A stretch of DNA of 64,000 nt, from NCBI GenBank assembly GCA_937120495.1, contig CAKZJW010000099.1, positions 1 through 64,000 of the forward strand, given 5' to 3'. This DNA is from an uncultured Oligoflexia bacterium (GTDB taxonomy: Bacteria; Bdellovibrionota; Bacteriovoracia; Bacteriovoracales; Bacteriovoracaceae). Of the stretch, positions 1 through 8,679 are shown piece by piece. Made by a program: the position numbers and the translations under genes. Numbering within the stretch: the stretch's first letter is position 1; each line of letters starts with the position of its first letter. The notes under the pieces are model-generated. The model saw nothing but the letters and a program-made list of their open reading frames with translations, did no database searches and was not told the origin of the DNA.

Positions 1-91
1 TGTGAATTCTTTTCATTTTCTTTGTTTTTTTTACCTCAATCTCTAATTTGTAGTAAATTTCTCGCCATAACTCTAAATAAGTGAGGATATT

Positions 92-544
92 ATGAATAAG
101 ATACTATTATTGGCTTTACTGGCAATTTCATCTCAATCATTCGCAGGAAAATATGAATATGAGTGTAAGAAACTAACTAGAGGCTATGGTGTTGACGAAA
201 GAAGTCTTGAAGTTAAGACATCTTTAATTTCAAAGAAAGTAAAAAAAATTGATTCAATCAAAATGAGTAATTTTTCTGAAGGAATCCTAAGCAAAGACTT
301 TTATACTTCAAATATTGAAAAGGCTTTAAAGAAAAAAGTTTCAGCTGAAGAGCTAAACTATATTTTAACTGAAGATTTTCTGAAAGTTGATCTTAAAGGT
401 CATGATACTTTTTACTATGACAAAAAGTTTTTAACCGCTGAAAAATCGGCATTCCTTATCGAGTACGATGGAGTATCTGGATGGTGTATGTGGGATGCTT
501 GTCGAAAAGCATCGATGAGATACTATAAGTGTACGCTTAAATAA
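92..544 (+). CDS. Small secreted protein of unknown function
   Basis: 150 residues starting with a clear signal peptide (MNKILLLALLAISSQSFAG), so probably periplasmic or exported. The mature part starts with a Tyr/Lys-rich strand carrying Cys25 and ends with three more cysteines near the C-terminus, so one or two disulfides could staple the two ends together. I recognise no family. A GAGGA Shine-Dalgarno sequence lies 5 nt before the ATG. The gene runs convergently into astA, with an 8-nt overlap of the 3' ends. Its architecture (Cys just after the cleavage site, Tyr-rich Cys at the very end) is shared with the 127-residue protein at 48685-49068. Confidence 0.75.
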   Translation: MNKILLLALLAISSQSFAGKYEYECKKLTRGYGVDERSLEVKTSLISKKVKKIDSIKMSNFSEGILSKDFYTSNIEKALKKKVSAEELNYILTEDFLKVDLKGHDTFYYDKKFLTAEKSAFLIEYDGVSGWCMWDACRKASMRYYKCTLK

Positions 545-1589
545 GTTCTTCTTGCTTCGCAACTTTCTTTTTTAAAGTCACGTAGCGAAGCTTTTCACCG
601 AAACGAAGCTTTAGGGCCGTTGCTGTAACGGCACTTATTTTGGCTTTTCCCGTATCTAGGATTTCAAGATTACCCAAACACGAGATAAATGACTTCTCAT
701 CACCTGAAGTTGATATTACAAAAACATCTGAATCAATTGGGTCATTAGTTATTTCACCAATCTCTAAAATAACACTCTCTTTAACTGCGCGCACTTCATC
801 AAGATTTGCTTTTAAAACAGGCCCAGGTTCAAAAATACCAACTAGTCCACTAAATTCAAATCCTTCTTGCTGCAGTATGCGTTTCGCTGGCTCAGTATGG
901 GGGTGAACTTCTGCAACCACTTCTTGAGCTTCCTTTGGCAGGATATCAACAAGGATCGGTTGTTCTGGTAGAAGTTCTTCAATAAATCTTTTACTTTTCA
1001 TTGTGAGATAATCGGCTTGGACAAAATCGATATCCATAAACTTTCTACCAACTGCTTCCCAAAAAGGTGAGTGTCCATCATCGTTCACTCTTCCTCTCAT
1101 CTCAGCTATAACTTTATCTTCAAAGTACTTTCTGTCTTCGGCCATAAAAAGAAATCGAGATAGTGATAAGAAACGTCCATTTTGACTATTTCTAAATTCT
1201 GGAGATAAGAAGAGAGAACAAATCTCAGCAGGTCCAGAGTGAATTTTTTCAAAATGTAATGACTTAACATTTTTAGTGACGTTAAGCATCTCCGAGTGTC
1301 TATCTTCTTCTTTTAGGCGATAGAAGTAATAGGGCTCAAAGCCTCCAATTTTAGAAATAATTCCACTGACACCAACGATTTTTCCGGTGAAAAGCTCTTC
1401 CATAACAAAGAGGTAGGACTCACCATTTGGCCTATCGCCTCTATGTTCAAAACTTCTTTGAGAATAAATAATCTTATTTAAAATTATTTTTTCGTCTTTA
1501 GGAAGGGATGTTAATCCATGCCCAGATGTTTCTAGTAGACTCATCAACCCAGCTAAATCATTTTCACAAATTGGTCTAATTATAAACAC
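537..1589 (-). CDS. astA: Arginine N-succinyltransferase (AstA)
   Basis: 350 residues, close to the usual AstA length. The N-terminus has the family pattern RPI...DL..L..L...SGHGLTSLP, and the middle has the conserved EICSLFLSPEFRNSQNGRFLS block followed by a GRVNDDGHSPFWEAVG stretch. AstA transfers succinyl from succinyl-CoA to the alpha-amino group of arginine, the first step of the arginine succinyltransferase (AST) catabolic pathway, in the cytoplasm. It sits 17 nt downstream of a class III aminotransferase gene on the same strand, which supports a two-gene catabolic operon. The astB, astD and astE partners are not in the window. The identification rests on motif recognition only, but the match is strong. 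Confidence 0.9.
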   Translation of the reverse strand: MFIIRPICENDLAGLMSLLETSGHGLTSLPKDEKIILNKIIYSQRSFEHRGDRPNGESYLFVMEELFTGKIVGVSGIISKIGGFEPYYFYRLKEEDRHSEMLNVTKNVKSLHFEKIHSGPAEICSLFLSPEFRNSQNGRFLSLSRFLFMAEDRKYFEDKVIAEMRGRVNDDGHSPFWEAVGRKFMDIDFVQADYLTMKSKRFIEELLPEQPILVDILPKEAQEVVAEVHPHTEPAKRILQQEGFEFSGLVGIFEPGPVLKANLDEVRAVKESVILEIGEITNDPIDSDVFVISTSGDEKSFISCLGNLEILDTGKAKISAVTATALKLRFGEKLRYVTLKKKVAKQEELI

Positions 1590-1606
1590 TACTTCTTCCT
1601 CTTATC

Positions 1607-2995
1607 TTATTCTATTTCATTTACAGTTTGTTCGATTAACTTACAAACATTTGCTATGTCTTCTTCTGTAACAGCTCCCATTGGAACTAAGAATCTAACT
1701 CTTGTTGGATTTTGTCCTGCAATAAATGATAGACATCCATTTTCAAAAAGCTTAAATGTAAATGCCTTAGACTTCTCAAAGTCACCTTTGAATAAAGTCA
1801 TTCCAACCATTGCTCCAATTCCCCATGGACCTTCAATTTTATCAGGATATTTTTGGCTTAGCTTATCTAGGTGATCAGCGAAACACTTATGGATTTTATT
1901 TATCTTTCCATCTTTTCCAAGGTATCCATTATTAGCAACTTCATTAATTATATAATAAGCAGCATTGATTGCAGCACCACTAGAAGTAAAGGTTTGAGAA
2001 ACTAAACCTGGTCTTGGTTTATGATCTTCTCTATAAATCGTTGCACAGATTTGAGAGTTCTTTCCAATATTTACAAAATCAACATGCTTATCAAGTTTAA
2101 AGTATTGAAAAGCAAATAGTTCATCAGTTCTCATAAATGTTTGAACTTCATCAACTATTACGCTTACGTTATGTTTGTGACATGTATCACATATTGCTTT
2201 AAAGAAATCTTCGTGACCAACCCAGTAACCACCTTCACCTTGAACAAGTTCCATACACATCGCTGCATACTCACCAGGGTACCTTACAAACATTGCTTCT
2301 AATTTTGAAACAGCATTTTTGATTGAACCTTCGTGTTCGTTTGCATCGTAGAAAGGAATATAATCAACGTTTAAAGTTTTTGGAAGACCTGCTCTGTAAA
2401 CTGCTTTATCAGTGATTTGAGCAACACTAAGTGTCCTTCCCATAAAACATTTTTCAAATGCAATTACTCTATGTGCGGGGTGTTTTTTTTGAAATGCCAT
2501 TTTTAGAGCATTTTCTGCGGCCATAACTCCAGAAGAAGTCATAAACATATGATCAAAACCCGCGTCGTATTTATTTGCTTGATCGAGTAGTAATTTAAAA
2601 AGTTTTGGAGAGTCTACATTTTGTTGAAGGTTTCCACTCATCGTTGTGTTAGTGATTGACCCATCAACCTCAGCAGCAATAACTTCTGGGTGAGAGTGAC
2701 CAAAGTAGTGAACACCAATTCCAGTAATAAAGTCGTACTTTACTGAACCATCAGCAAGCTCAACAAGAGCTCCCTTTCCAATTCCAGAGCCAATATAATT
2801 ATAAAAAAGTTTACCACCACGATTTTTTCCAAACTCTTCCATCATTGACTCGTAGCTTTGCTTTAATTCCGGGTCAGCAGCCTTTACTCCTTCAATTTTA
2901 CTTGAATGATCATTTAGGGCTTCAGAGATAAGTTTTTTTGCTTCAACTAATCTTGGATCGGCTAGATAGGCTTCACCAATAGACTTCTTAGACAT
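1607..2995 (-). CDS. Class III PLP-dependent aminotransferase, possible succinylornithine transaminase
   Basis: 462 residues with the fold-type I omega-aminotransferase layout: a TSSGVMAAENALKMA stretch at about 153-167 (PLP phosphate region), the cofactor-ring motif VDEVQTFMRT at 281-290, and the likely Schiff-base lysine K312 in NIGKNSQ. The usual GGNP segment is replaced by TFTSSGAAI, so it is a diverged member and longer than typical ArgD/AstC (about 400 residues). As the gene directly upstream of astA, it is the best candidate for the AstC step (succinylornithine to succinylglutamate semialdehyde). Lysine or other omega-amino substrates remain possible. It starts at an ATG behind GGAGG, and about 150 bp separates it from the divergent membrane-protein gene. 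Confidence 0.82.
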   Translation of the reverse strand: MSKKSIGEAYLADPRLVEAKKLISEALNDHSSKIEGVKAADPELKQSYESMMEEFGKNRGGKLFYNYIGSGIGKGALVELADGSVKYDFITGIGVHYFGHSHPEVIAAEVDGSITNTTMSGNLQQNVDSPKLFKLLLDQANKYDAGFDHMFMTSSGVMAAENALKMAFQKKHPAHRVIAFEKCFMGRTLSVAQITDKAVYRAGLPKTLNVDYIPFYDANEHEGSIKNAVSKLEAMFVRYPGEYAAMCMELVQGEGGYWVGHEDFFKAICDTCHKHNVSVIVDEVQTFMRTDELFAFQYFKLDKHVDFVNIGKNSQICATIYREDHKPRPGLVSQTFTSSGAAINAAYYIINEVANNGYLGKDGKINKIHKCFADHLDKLSQKYPDKIEGPWGIGAMVGMTLFKGDFEKSKAFTFKLFENGCLSFIAGQNPTRVRFLVPMGAVTEEDIANVCKLIEQTVNEIE

Positions 2996-3152
2996 ATTGC
3001 CTCCATATATTAAATTCTTTTATTATTTATACGTACTTATCGTCATATCTTTCTAAAATAATTAAGGTTTTATACAAGATCTTGATTAAAATGTTCAGTC
3101 ATTTCTTGGAGATTCTTCATACTTTTTTCCAAAATTATGAGAAGCTATCTAT

Positions 3153-4148
3153 ATGAAGCTTGAGCCAATTCTCTTTTCTCAAAAAAGAGACTTATTTCTA
3201 TTAATCCTTCCTGGGCATTTAGCAATGCTGCTACTGTTATTTGCTACAAAGTTAGATTTTTCATTCATGCTTACAGTAATCATTTTTTTTACGATGATCA
3301 TTGTTGATACGGGGCATGTATATACAACTTTTATTAGGCTGTTTAAGGAAAAGCTTTTGGGGGAAGACAAAAGAAAAATATACAAGTTTGTAGTGATCTA
3401 CAGTGCCCTCTCTGTTGGAATATTATCTTTTGATGGAGCTTTGTTTTGGAAAATTGCACTCTACGCAACTTTCTTTCACTATATTAAACAAAATATTGGT
3501 TTTCTTAAAATCTATGATGCAATTGCTGGGATTGGCAGAAAAGAATCTTCCATATTTCTCTATCTTTTTCAATTAGTTGGGATTATATCGATTCATTTCC
3601 TACCAGATGCGAAGTTAAATTATTACAGTGCAAATGATTTGTTTGGCTTTCCTAGTGATGAGCTTTTTTCTCTCGTTAGATTTTTTTACTTGTTTGTTTT
3701 TATTTTATGGGGACTATTTTGCATCTCAAATTTATCTAAAAAAAGTATCTCATTTAGTTCGGCATTCTTTGTAACAAGTCATGCATGTTTGTTTGCATAT
3801 CCTTTTCTTTTTAATTACAGCCTTGAGTTTCTTCTTCTTCCGATAATTATCTCCCATGGAGTCCCATATTTCTTTTTGATTTCAAAATCAGTACGTTTAA
3901 AAATGAGTGATAAATATCGAGCAGGAAGCCTAATGCTAGTTCTTATCGTTGCATTATTACTCGGTATGGGAGAAGACTTATTTGAAAGTAACCTTGTGAG
4001 CTATATAGGAAAAGATTATTCTTTTGCTGAAATACTGTTAAATACTTTATTTCTGTTTCCACTATTTTTACATTTTTTTATAGATTCATTCTTGTGGAAA
4101 AGAAATTCTTATAATAGAAAAAACATTATATTCTCAAGTTACGATTAG
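3153..4148 (+). CDS. Polytopic membrane protein with intramembrane histidines
   Basis: 331 residues, almost entirely hydrophobic, with roughly eight to nine membrane segments and no cleavable signal peptide. Polar residues sit inside or at the ends of the helices: H22, D52-x-x-H55 (in VDTGHVYTTF), H109 (FFHYIKQNIGF), H210, H235 (ISHGVPYF) and H307/D311 (LHFFIDSF). Such a spread is typical of membrane-embedded metal enzymes (for example desaturase- or carotenoid-cleavage-like proteins), but I cannot assign it to one. The 3' end overlaps the stop of the convergent TetR gene by 4 nt. No strong Shine-Dalgarno precedes the ATG. Function unknown. Confidence 0.7.
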   Translation: MKLEPILFSQKRDLFLLILPGHLAMLLLLFATKLDFSFMLTVIIFFTMIIVDTGHVYTTFIRLFKEKLLGEDKRKIYKFVVIYSALSVGILSFDGALFWKIALYATFFHYIKQNIGFLKIYDAIAGIGRKESSIFLYLFQLVGIISIHFLPDAKLNYYSANDLFGFPSDELFSLVRFFYLFVFILWGLFCISNLSKKSISFSSAFFVTSHACLFAYPFLFNYSLEFLLLPIIISHGVPYFFLISKSVRLKMSDKYRAGSLMLVLIVALLLGMGEDLFESNLVSYIGKDYSFAEILLNTLFLFPLFLHFFIDSFLWKRNSYNRKNIIFSSYD

Positions 4149-4729
4149 AAAATATCCCACATGGCCATGAGTCTTGGAATATAGATGTCTGAAGAATTAA
4201 TTGAGTCAAAGCTATCATCAAATTCACTTTCAAATTGATAAGAGCCGATGATTAATGAGATCGAGGAATAAAGTAGAATTAAAACTTCAGTTCGAGTTTT
4301 GTGAGACTTTGGAGATATTCTATTTGCGAGTTCATTTAAGTTCTCTCTGATAAAATTTTCAAATTTTTCTTTTTTATTATTTGGCACTTTGCTTTTAAGC
4401 TGGGAGTGGTAAAGAGTATTAAGTTTTACTAGAAGCTCGTTTCGATAAAAATCTTCAAAGAGTCTGACTTCCAGCATATAGGAATAATCAAAAATATTTA
4501 AAACCTCATCAAACCATCTTTTATACTCTTCAAATAAAAGATTATAAAAGAGCTCTTCTTTAGATTGAAAATAAGTGTAGAGATTTCCTTTTGTCATACT
4601 GCTGCTTTTTGCAATAGAGGATGCCGTAGGTATTGCGCTAGTATTGGATAAAAAGAGCTCTTTGGCCGTGTCGAGAATTAGGTTCTTCTTATTCTCTTTA
4701 TTTAGTGTGTTTCTGGCCCTTGTTCGCAT
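4145..4729 (-). CDS. TetR-family transcriptional regulator
   Basis: 194 residues. The N-terminal 60 residues form a TetR DNA-binding domain: ILDTAKELFLSN, then a helix-turn-helix ending in MTKGNLYTYFQSKEELF, the signature of the family. The C-terminal ligand and dimerisation domain is not recognisable by motif. The start codon directly abuts a palindrome whose twin lies 31 bp further upstream (see the two operator entries), and the GGAG ribosome-binding site lies inside the first palindrome. This points to autorepression. The divergent neighbour, an E1 dehydrogenase at 4876, is a plausible co-regulated target. The ligand is unknown; fatty acyl-CoA or a toxic small molecule would be typical. 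Confidence 0.88.
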   Translation of the reverse strand: MRTRARNTLNKENKKNLILDTAKELFLSNTSAIPTASSIAKSSSMTKGNLYTYFQSKEELFYNLLFEEYKRWFDEVLNIFDYSYMLEVRLFEDFYRNELLVKLNTLYHSQLKSKVPNNKKEKFENFIRENLNELANRISPKSHKTRTEVLILLYSSISLIIGSYQFESEFDDSFDSINSSDIYIPRLMAMWDIF

Positions 4730-4752
4730 TTAATTAAACTCCGTTTAGTTAA
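4730..4752. promoter_or_regulatory. Palindromic operator 1, probably bound by the adjacent TetR protein
   Basis: A 23-bp imperfect palindrome with half-sites TTAATTAAAC and GTTTAGTTAA around a 3-bp centre. Ten base pairs can form per arm with one mismatch. It touches the tetR start codon and contains its GGAG ribosome-binding site, so binding would block both transcription and access to the start. Confidence 0.72.
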
Positions 4753-4760
4753 ATATTATT

Positions 4761-4783
4761 TTAAGTGAACTTGGTTCAGTTAA
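4761..4783. promoter_or_regulatory. Palindromic operator 2, same consensus as operator 1
   Basis: A second 23-bp palindrome with half-sites TTAAGTGAAC and GTTCAGTTAA. It shares with operator 1 the scheme TTAAnTRAAC, 3-bp spacer, GTTYAnTTAA. The centres are 31 bp apart, close to three helical turns, which places both sites on the same face of the DNA. It lies between tetR and the divergent E1 gene. Confidence 0.72.
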
Positions 4784-4875
4784 CAACGATAAAATTTAAA
4801 AAAGAGTCAATTTTATTATAAATCATCCGAAATTTAAGGTAGAAATAAGTATTAATTATTTAAAAGAGAGGATTT

Positions 4876-6930
4876 ATGGCCATTGTAGACCAGAAAGTGA
4901 AAGAAACTTATAGCCTTAAGAAAACGAAAAAGGCTGAACTTAAGAAATGGTATGAGTTACTAGTACTTGGAAGAATGCTTGATGAAAGAGCACCAAACTA
5001 CCTGAAACAAGCCCTTGGTTGGTCTTACCATGCTCCTTACGCTGGACACGATGGAATTCAGCTAGCGATTGGTCAAACCTTTGATAAAAAAACAGATCAT
5101 ATGTTTCCTTATTATAGAGATATGCTTACGGCGCTATCGGCGGGAGTAAATGCAACGGAGATTATTTTAAATGGTCTTTCAAAAGATGCAGACCTAGCTT
5201 CTGGTGGACGTCATATGTCGAATCACTTTGCGAAACCAGAATGGAATATACATAACGTTTCTAGTTGTACTGGAAACCACACTCTTCACGCAGCGGGAGT
5301 TGCTCGTGGAATGAAGCGCTTTGAACATAAAGGTGTTGCAATTTCTAGCCAGGGTGAGTCTTCTGTTTCAGAAGGATATGTTTATGAAGCAATAAACGGA
5401 GCAACTAATGAGAAGCTTCCTGTTATTTTTGTTTTTCAAGATAATGGTTATGGAATTTCTGTCCCAAAGAAAGACCAAACAGCAAATGAATTTGTTGCTA
5501 ATAACTTTACAGGTTTTTTGAACTTAAGAATCATCCACTGTGATGGGAAAGATGTTTTTGATTCAATGAATGCAATGACAGAAGCTAAGAAGCACGTTCT
5601 TGAAAAAGGTGAGCCAGTAATTGTTCACGCTCATTGTGTAAGAATTGGAAACCACTCAAACTCCGATAAGCACGAGTGGTATAGAGATGAAAAAGAAATC
5701 GCTGATGCTCTTGCTCAAGATCCACTTCCTAAGTTTAAGAAAGATCTTTTAGACTCTAAGAGCTTTACTAAAAAAGAATTAGAAAAAATAGAAGCAGAGT
5801 GCAAGGCTGAACTTATGATCGCTCATAAGGCCGGAGTTAAAGCACCACATCCAACAGCTGATTCAATTTGGGACTATGTTCTACCTCCTGCATATGAGGC
5901 GAGTAAGTACCCAGAAGGAACACATTCAGAAGATGGTGAACCGATTAAATTTATTACAGCATTAAATGAAACTTTAAAGGCTGAGTTTAGACATAATTCA
6001 AAAACTTTTATTTGGGGGCAAGATATGGCCAACAAAGAAAAAGGTGGAATTTTTAATGTCTCTAAAGGAATGCAACAGGAGTTTGGAATAGATAGAGTCT
6101 TTAATGGACCGATTGCTGAGGATTATATTCTTGGAACAGCAAATGGAATGACTCGTTTTGATAAAGACATAAGAGTTGTTGTTGAGGGGGCTGAGTTTGC
6201 AGATTATTTTTGGCCCGCAATGGAGCAATTTGTAGAAACAACACATGACTACTGGAGAAGTAATGGTGCATTCTCTCCAAACATAACAATCAGACTTGCC
6301 TCTGGTGGATATATTGGTGGTGGACTTTATCACTCTCAAAACATTGAAGGGTGTTTAACAACATTCCCTGGTGTTCGAGTTGTTGTACCAGCTTTTGCTG
6401 ACGATGCAGCAGGATTGCTTAGAACATGTATGAGAAGTCAGGGACCAACAATGTTCCTTGAGCCTAAAGCTCTTTATAATTCAAAAGACGCAATGACTGT
6501 TGTTCCTGATGATTACGAAGTTCCATTTGGAAAAGCACGTGTAAGAGCAGAGGGAAGTGATGTTACAATCATTACTTATGGAAATACTGTTCATCACTCT
6601 CTTCAGGTTGCTCAAAAATTAAAAGAAGAGGGGATTGAAGTTGAAGTTATTGACCTTCGTTCATTGATTCCGTTAGATACTGATTCAATTGTTACTTCAG
6701 TATCAAAAACTCATAGAGTCTTAGTAGCCCATGAAGATAAAGTATTTGGTGGATTTGGTGGTGAAATTGTAGCTCAAATTAATGAATTATGTTTTGAGCA
6801 ATTAGATGCACCAGTAAAAAGAGTTGGATCAACTTTTACACCTGTTGGATTTAATAGAATTTTAGAAAAAGAAACTCTTCCGAATGCGGATAAAGTTGAA
6901 GCGGCGTTAAGAGAACTTTTAGCTTATTAA
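4876..6930 (+). CDS. Fused E1 alpha/beta subunit of a 2-oxoacid dehydrogenase (branched-chain or pyruvate type)
   Basis: 684 residues that join the two E1 chains usually encoded separately. Residues 1-330 are the alpha-like part, with GHDGIQLAIG (56-65) and the thiamine diphosphate/Mg motif QGESSVSEGYVYEAI...FVFQDN (159-190). Residues 350-684 are the beta-like (transketolase pyrimidine and C-terminal) part, with FNGPIAEDYILG and a terminal VLVAHEDKVFGGFGGEI segment. The enzyme decarboxylates a 2-oxoacid and acylates the E2 lipoyl domain. Fused E1 proteins of this kind are often annotated as branched-chain 2-oxoacid dehydrogenase E1. No E2 or E3 gene is nearby, so the substrate cannot be fixed. 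AGAGGA precedes the ATG. The stop overlaps the convergent EEP gene by 4 nt. Confidence 0.88.
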   Translation: MAIVDQKVKETYSLKKTKKAELKKWYELLVLGRMLDERAPNYLKQALGWSYHAPYAGHDGIQLAIGQTFDKKTDHMFPYYRDMLTALSAGVNATEIILNGLSKDADLASGGRHMSNHFAKPEWNIHNVSSCTGNHTLHAAGVARGMKRFEHKGVAISSQGESSVSEGYVYEAINGATNEKLPVIFVFQDNGYGISVPKKDQTANEFVANNFTGFLNLRIIHCDGKDVFDSMNAMTEAKKHVLEKGEPVIVHAHCVRIGNHSNSDKHEWYRDEKEIADALAQDPLPKFKKDLLDSKSFTKKELEKIEAECKAELMIAHKAGVKAPHPTADSIWDYVLPPAYEASKYPEGTHSEDGEPIKFITALNETLKAEFRHNSKTFIWGQDMANKEKGGIFNVSKGMQQEFGIDRVFNGPIAEDYILGTANGMTRFDKDIRVVVEGAEFADYFWPAMEQFVETTHDYWRSNGAFSPNITIRLASGGYIGGGLYHSQNIEGCLTTFPGVRVVVPAFADDAAGLLRTCMRSQGPTMFLEPKALYNSKDAMTVVPDDYEVPFGKARVRAEGSDVTIITYGNTVHHSLQVAQKLKEEGIEVEVIDLRSLIPLDTDSIVTSVSKTHRVLVAHEDKVFGGFGGEIVAQINELCFEQLDAPVKRVGSTFTPVGFNRILEKETLPNADKVEAALRELLAY

Positions 6931-8603
6931 ATATTACAAGTAAGAACAATTGGCATATGGTCAGACAATAAGTTTGCGTAGTAAACATAATATGTCTGAT
7001 CAGCTAATTGTGAATCTAAAACTCGATGTTGAAAAAAATCAGTAATTAAATTAACAGCTCTTTTATCTTTAATAAGACCTTTAACAGAGTGAGCTTTCCC
7101 ACTCACAATGATTTTCTTATTACCAATTTTCATTATTGTCTTTTCTCCGTTTTCAAAAGGAGCAACAAACTTGTCTAATAAACGCTTATACTTGGCTTTA
7201 TTGTATTCATACTTGTTTTCATTGATTCGTTTAGTTCTCACTTCATATAAACGTTTAACGTATCTTCCCGTAGCACCTTTATAGAAATTCTCAACTTTAA
7301 CGTTTGCCTTTGCATCCTCTCCTAAACATTCATTTGTATGACTAGGGTCAAAGAGAAAATGATCAAAATCATTAGAGAAGCCATTGGTTTCTTCCATATT
7401 ACTGTTATAGCGAGCTTTGGATAATGATGTTTTTTCCTCTACATAGAGTTCAAAGCCAGGAGCAGCACTAAGAACTTGATTCCAAAATTTATTTTTATGG
7501 TTAAGATTTAAATCTCCCATATAAATAATATCTTTTTGTTTGTATTTTGTTCTGAGTTTTTGAATTAATTCAAGAGTAACTTTTACTTCTGCAAATCGAG
7601 CAAAGTTTCCGCCGTTTATTCCTGTTGATAATTCTTTCCAGTGATCAACACCAAAAGATTTTTGTAAAATATTTGAAACAAGTTCAGGGTGATCTTTTGG
7701 AGAAGTATAGATTACATGACTTGTTAATAGGGTAAAGTTAAAGCTCTTAGCTTTAAAGCTGGCCATAAATGGTCTTCTGGAGAAAACATCATTTTTGTCT
7801 TGTCCTAGAATCTTTTTATCCATAGTTGGAATACATGCAAAAGGTGATACTTTCGATTTCGCTGTTTTTTTACAGTATTCATTTGAGTAGGGTTTAACCA
7901 TATCAGATTTGTAAAAGTAACCAACGAGTTCGTGAACATCTGTTACTTTCGCAGCTTCTCCAATGGGGGACAGTACTAGTGCCCATCGTTTACCGCTTTT
8001 GAGTTTATGAAGCTCATCTAGAATCTTTAAGTATCCAGGCTTTCTGTAATGAGCTTTCGCTTTTTTTATCTCAGCTTTATAAAAAGTAATCATTTTCTCT
8101 TTTATATTTAGCTTCTTTAATAGAGACTTTCTTCTGTAGTTGCTTTTAGTCTTTTTTAGTTTTCTTTGAATATCTTTTAGTGATTTCTGATAGAAATCAA
8201 TCTTTCCAGGAGCGGTGATTTCAATAAATTTTACAAGGTTATTGTTATGAGTAAGATCATCAGAGACTAGAGGTAGAAGTTCTGTCATACCAATAATATC
8301 CCATTTGTTAATAAGGGATGCTATTTTTTGATAGTCCTTGAATCGAGTTTTAGCCATGCCTGGATGATAAGCATTAAACTCAGCGATCTTTAATTGAGCC
8401 TTAGCTTCTTTTTGAATATTTAAAGATTTCTTAGGTTTTGCATTGAACAAGTGATAGTCCAAAGAACAAAGTGCACTGTATTTATTGGCAATAGCGTACT
8501 TTGCAACCTCTTGGCATTCCTTTTTGTAGTCCCTAGACCATGAATTTCCTGAAGCAATAAAACTTATAATAATAAGTGATATTGATATCGTATATTTATT
8601 CAT
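6927..8603 (-). CDS. Secreted endonuclease/exonuclease/phosphatase-fold (EEP) protein
   Basis: 558 residues from the ATG at 8603, chosen over one 21 nt upstream because GAGG sits 6 nt before it and the protein then begins directly with a signal peptide (MNKYTISISLIIISFIASG). EEP landmarks appear in order: IAEFNAYHPG (Asn of the metal site), IIGMTELLP (metal Glu), YMGDLNLNHKN (catalytic Asp/Asn pair), DFDHFLFD, and LLSDHMPIVL near the C-terminus (catalytic Asp-His). The family includes DNase I-like nucleases and sphingomyelinase-type phosphodiesterases. With a long Lys-rich helical insertion, I cannot say which. A secreted nuclease or lipase acting on prey or environmental substrate is a reasonable inference. 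Confidence 0.8.
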   Translation of the reverse strand: MNKYTISISLIIISFIASGNSWSRDYKKECQEVAKYAIANKYSALCSLDYHLFNAKPKKSLNIQKEAKAQLKIAEFNAYHPGMAKTRFKDYQKIASLINKWDIIGMTELLPLVSDDLTHNNNLVKFIEITAPGKIDFYQKSLKDIQRKLKKTKSNYRRKSLLKKLNIKEKMITFYKAEIKKAKAHYRKPGYLKILDELHKLKSGKRWALVLSPIGEAAKVTDVHELVGYFYKSDMVKPYSNEYCKKTAKSKVSPFACIPTMDKKILGQDKNDVFSRRPFMASFKAKSFNFTLLTSHVIYTSPKDHPELVSNILQKSFGVDHWKELSTGINGGNFARFAEVKVTLELIQKLRTKYKQKDIIYMGDLNLNHKNKFWNQVLSAAPGFELYVEEKTSLSKARYNSNMEETNGFSNDFDHFLFDPSHTNECLGEDAKANVKVENFYKGATGRYVKRLYEVRTKRINENKYEYNKAKYKRLLDKFVAPFENGEKTIMKIGNKKIIVSGKAHSVKGLIKDKRAVNLITDFFQHRVLDSQLADQTYYVYYANLLSDHMPIVLTCNI

Positions 8604-8679
8604 AAAATCCTCGGACTGGAGCATATCTTAAAGATCATTTAGGGGTTAATTCTTTGTAAAGATTACATTTTTTGAGGCC

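Noticed and set aside
640..906. 88-codon plus-strand ORF inside astA
   Set aside because: Antisense shadow; low-complexity Ser/Pro/Thr translation and no ribosome-binding site.
5998..6339. 113-codon ORF on the minus strand inside the E1 gene
   Set aside because: Antisense shadow of a strongly coding, well-recognised gene; Cys/Ser-rich composition, no ribosome-binding site.
6946..6962. TTGGCATATGG as a second sigma-54 promoter
   Set aside because: The -12 TTGC element is missing at the required spacing and it lies inside the end of the EEP gene.
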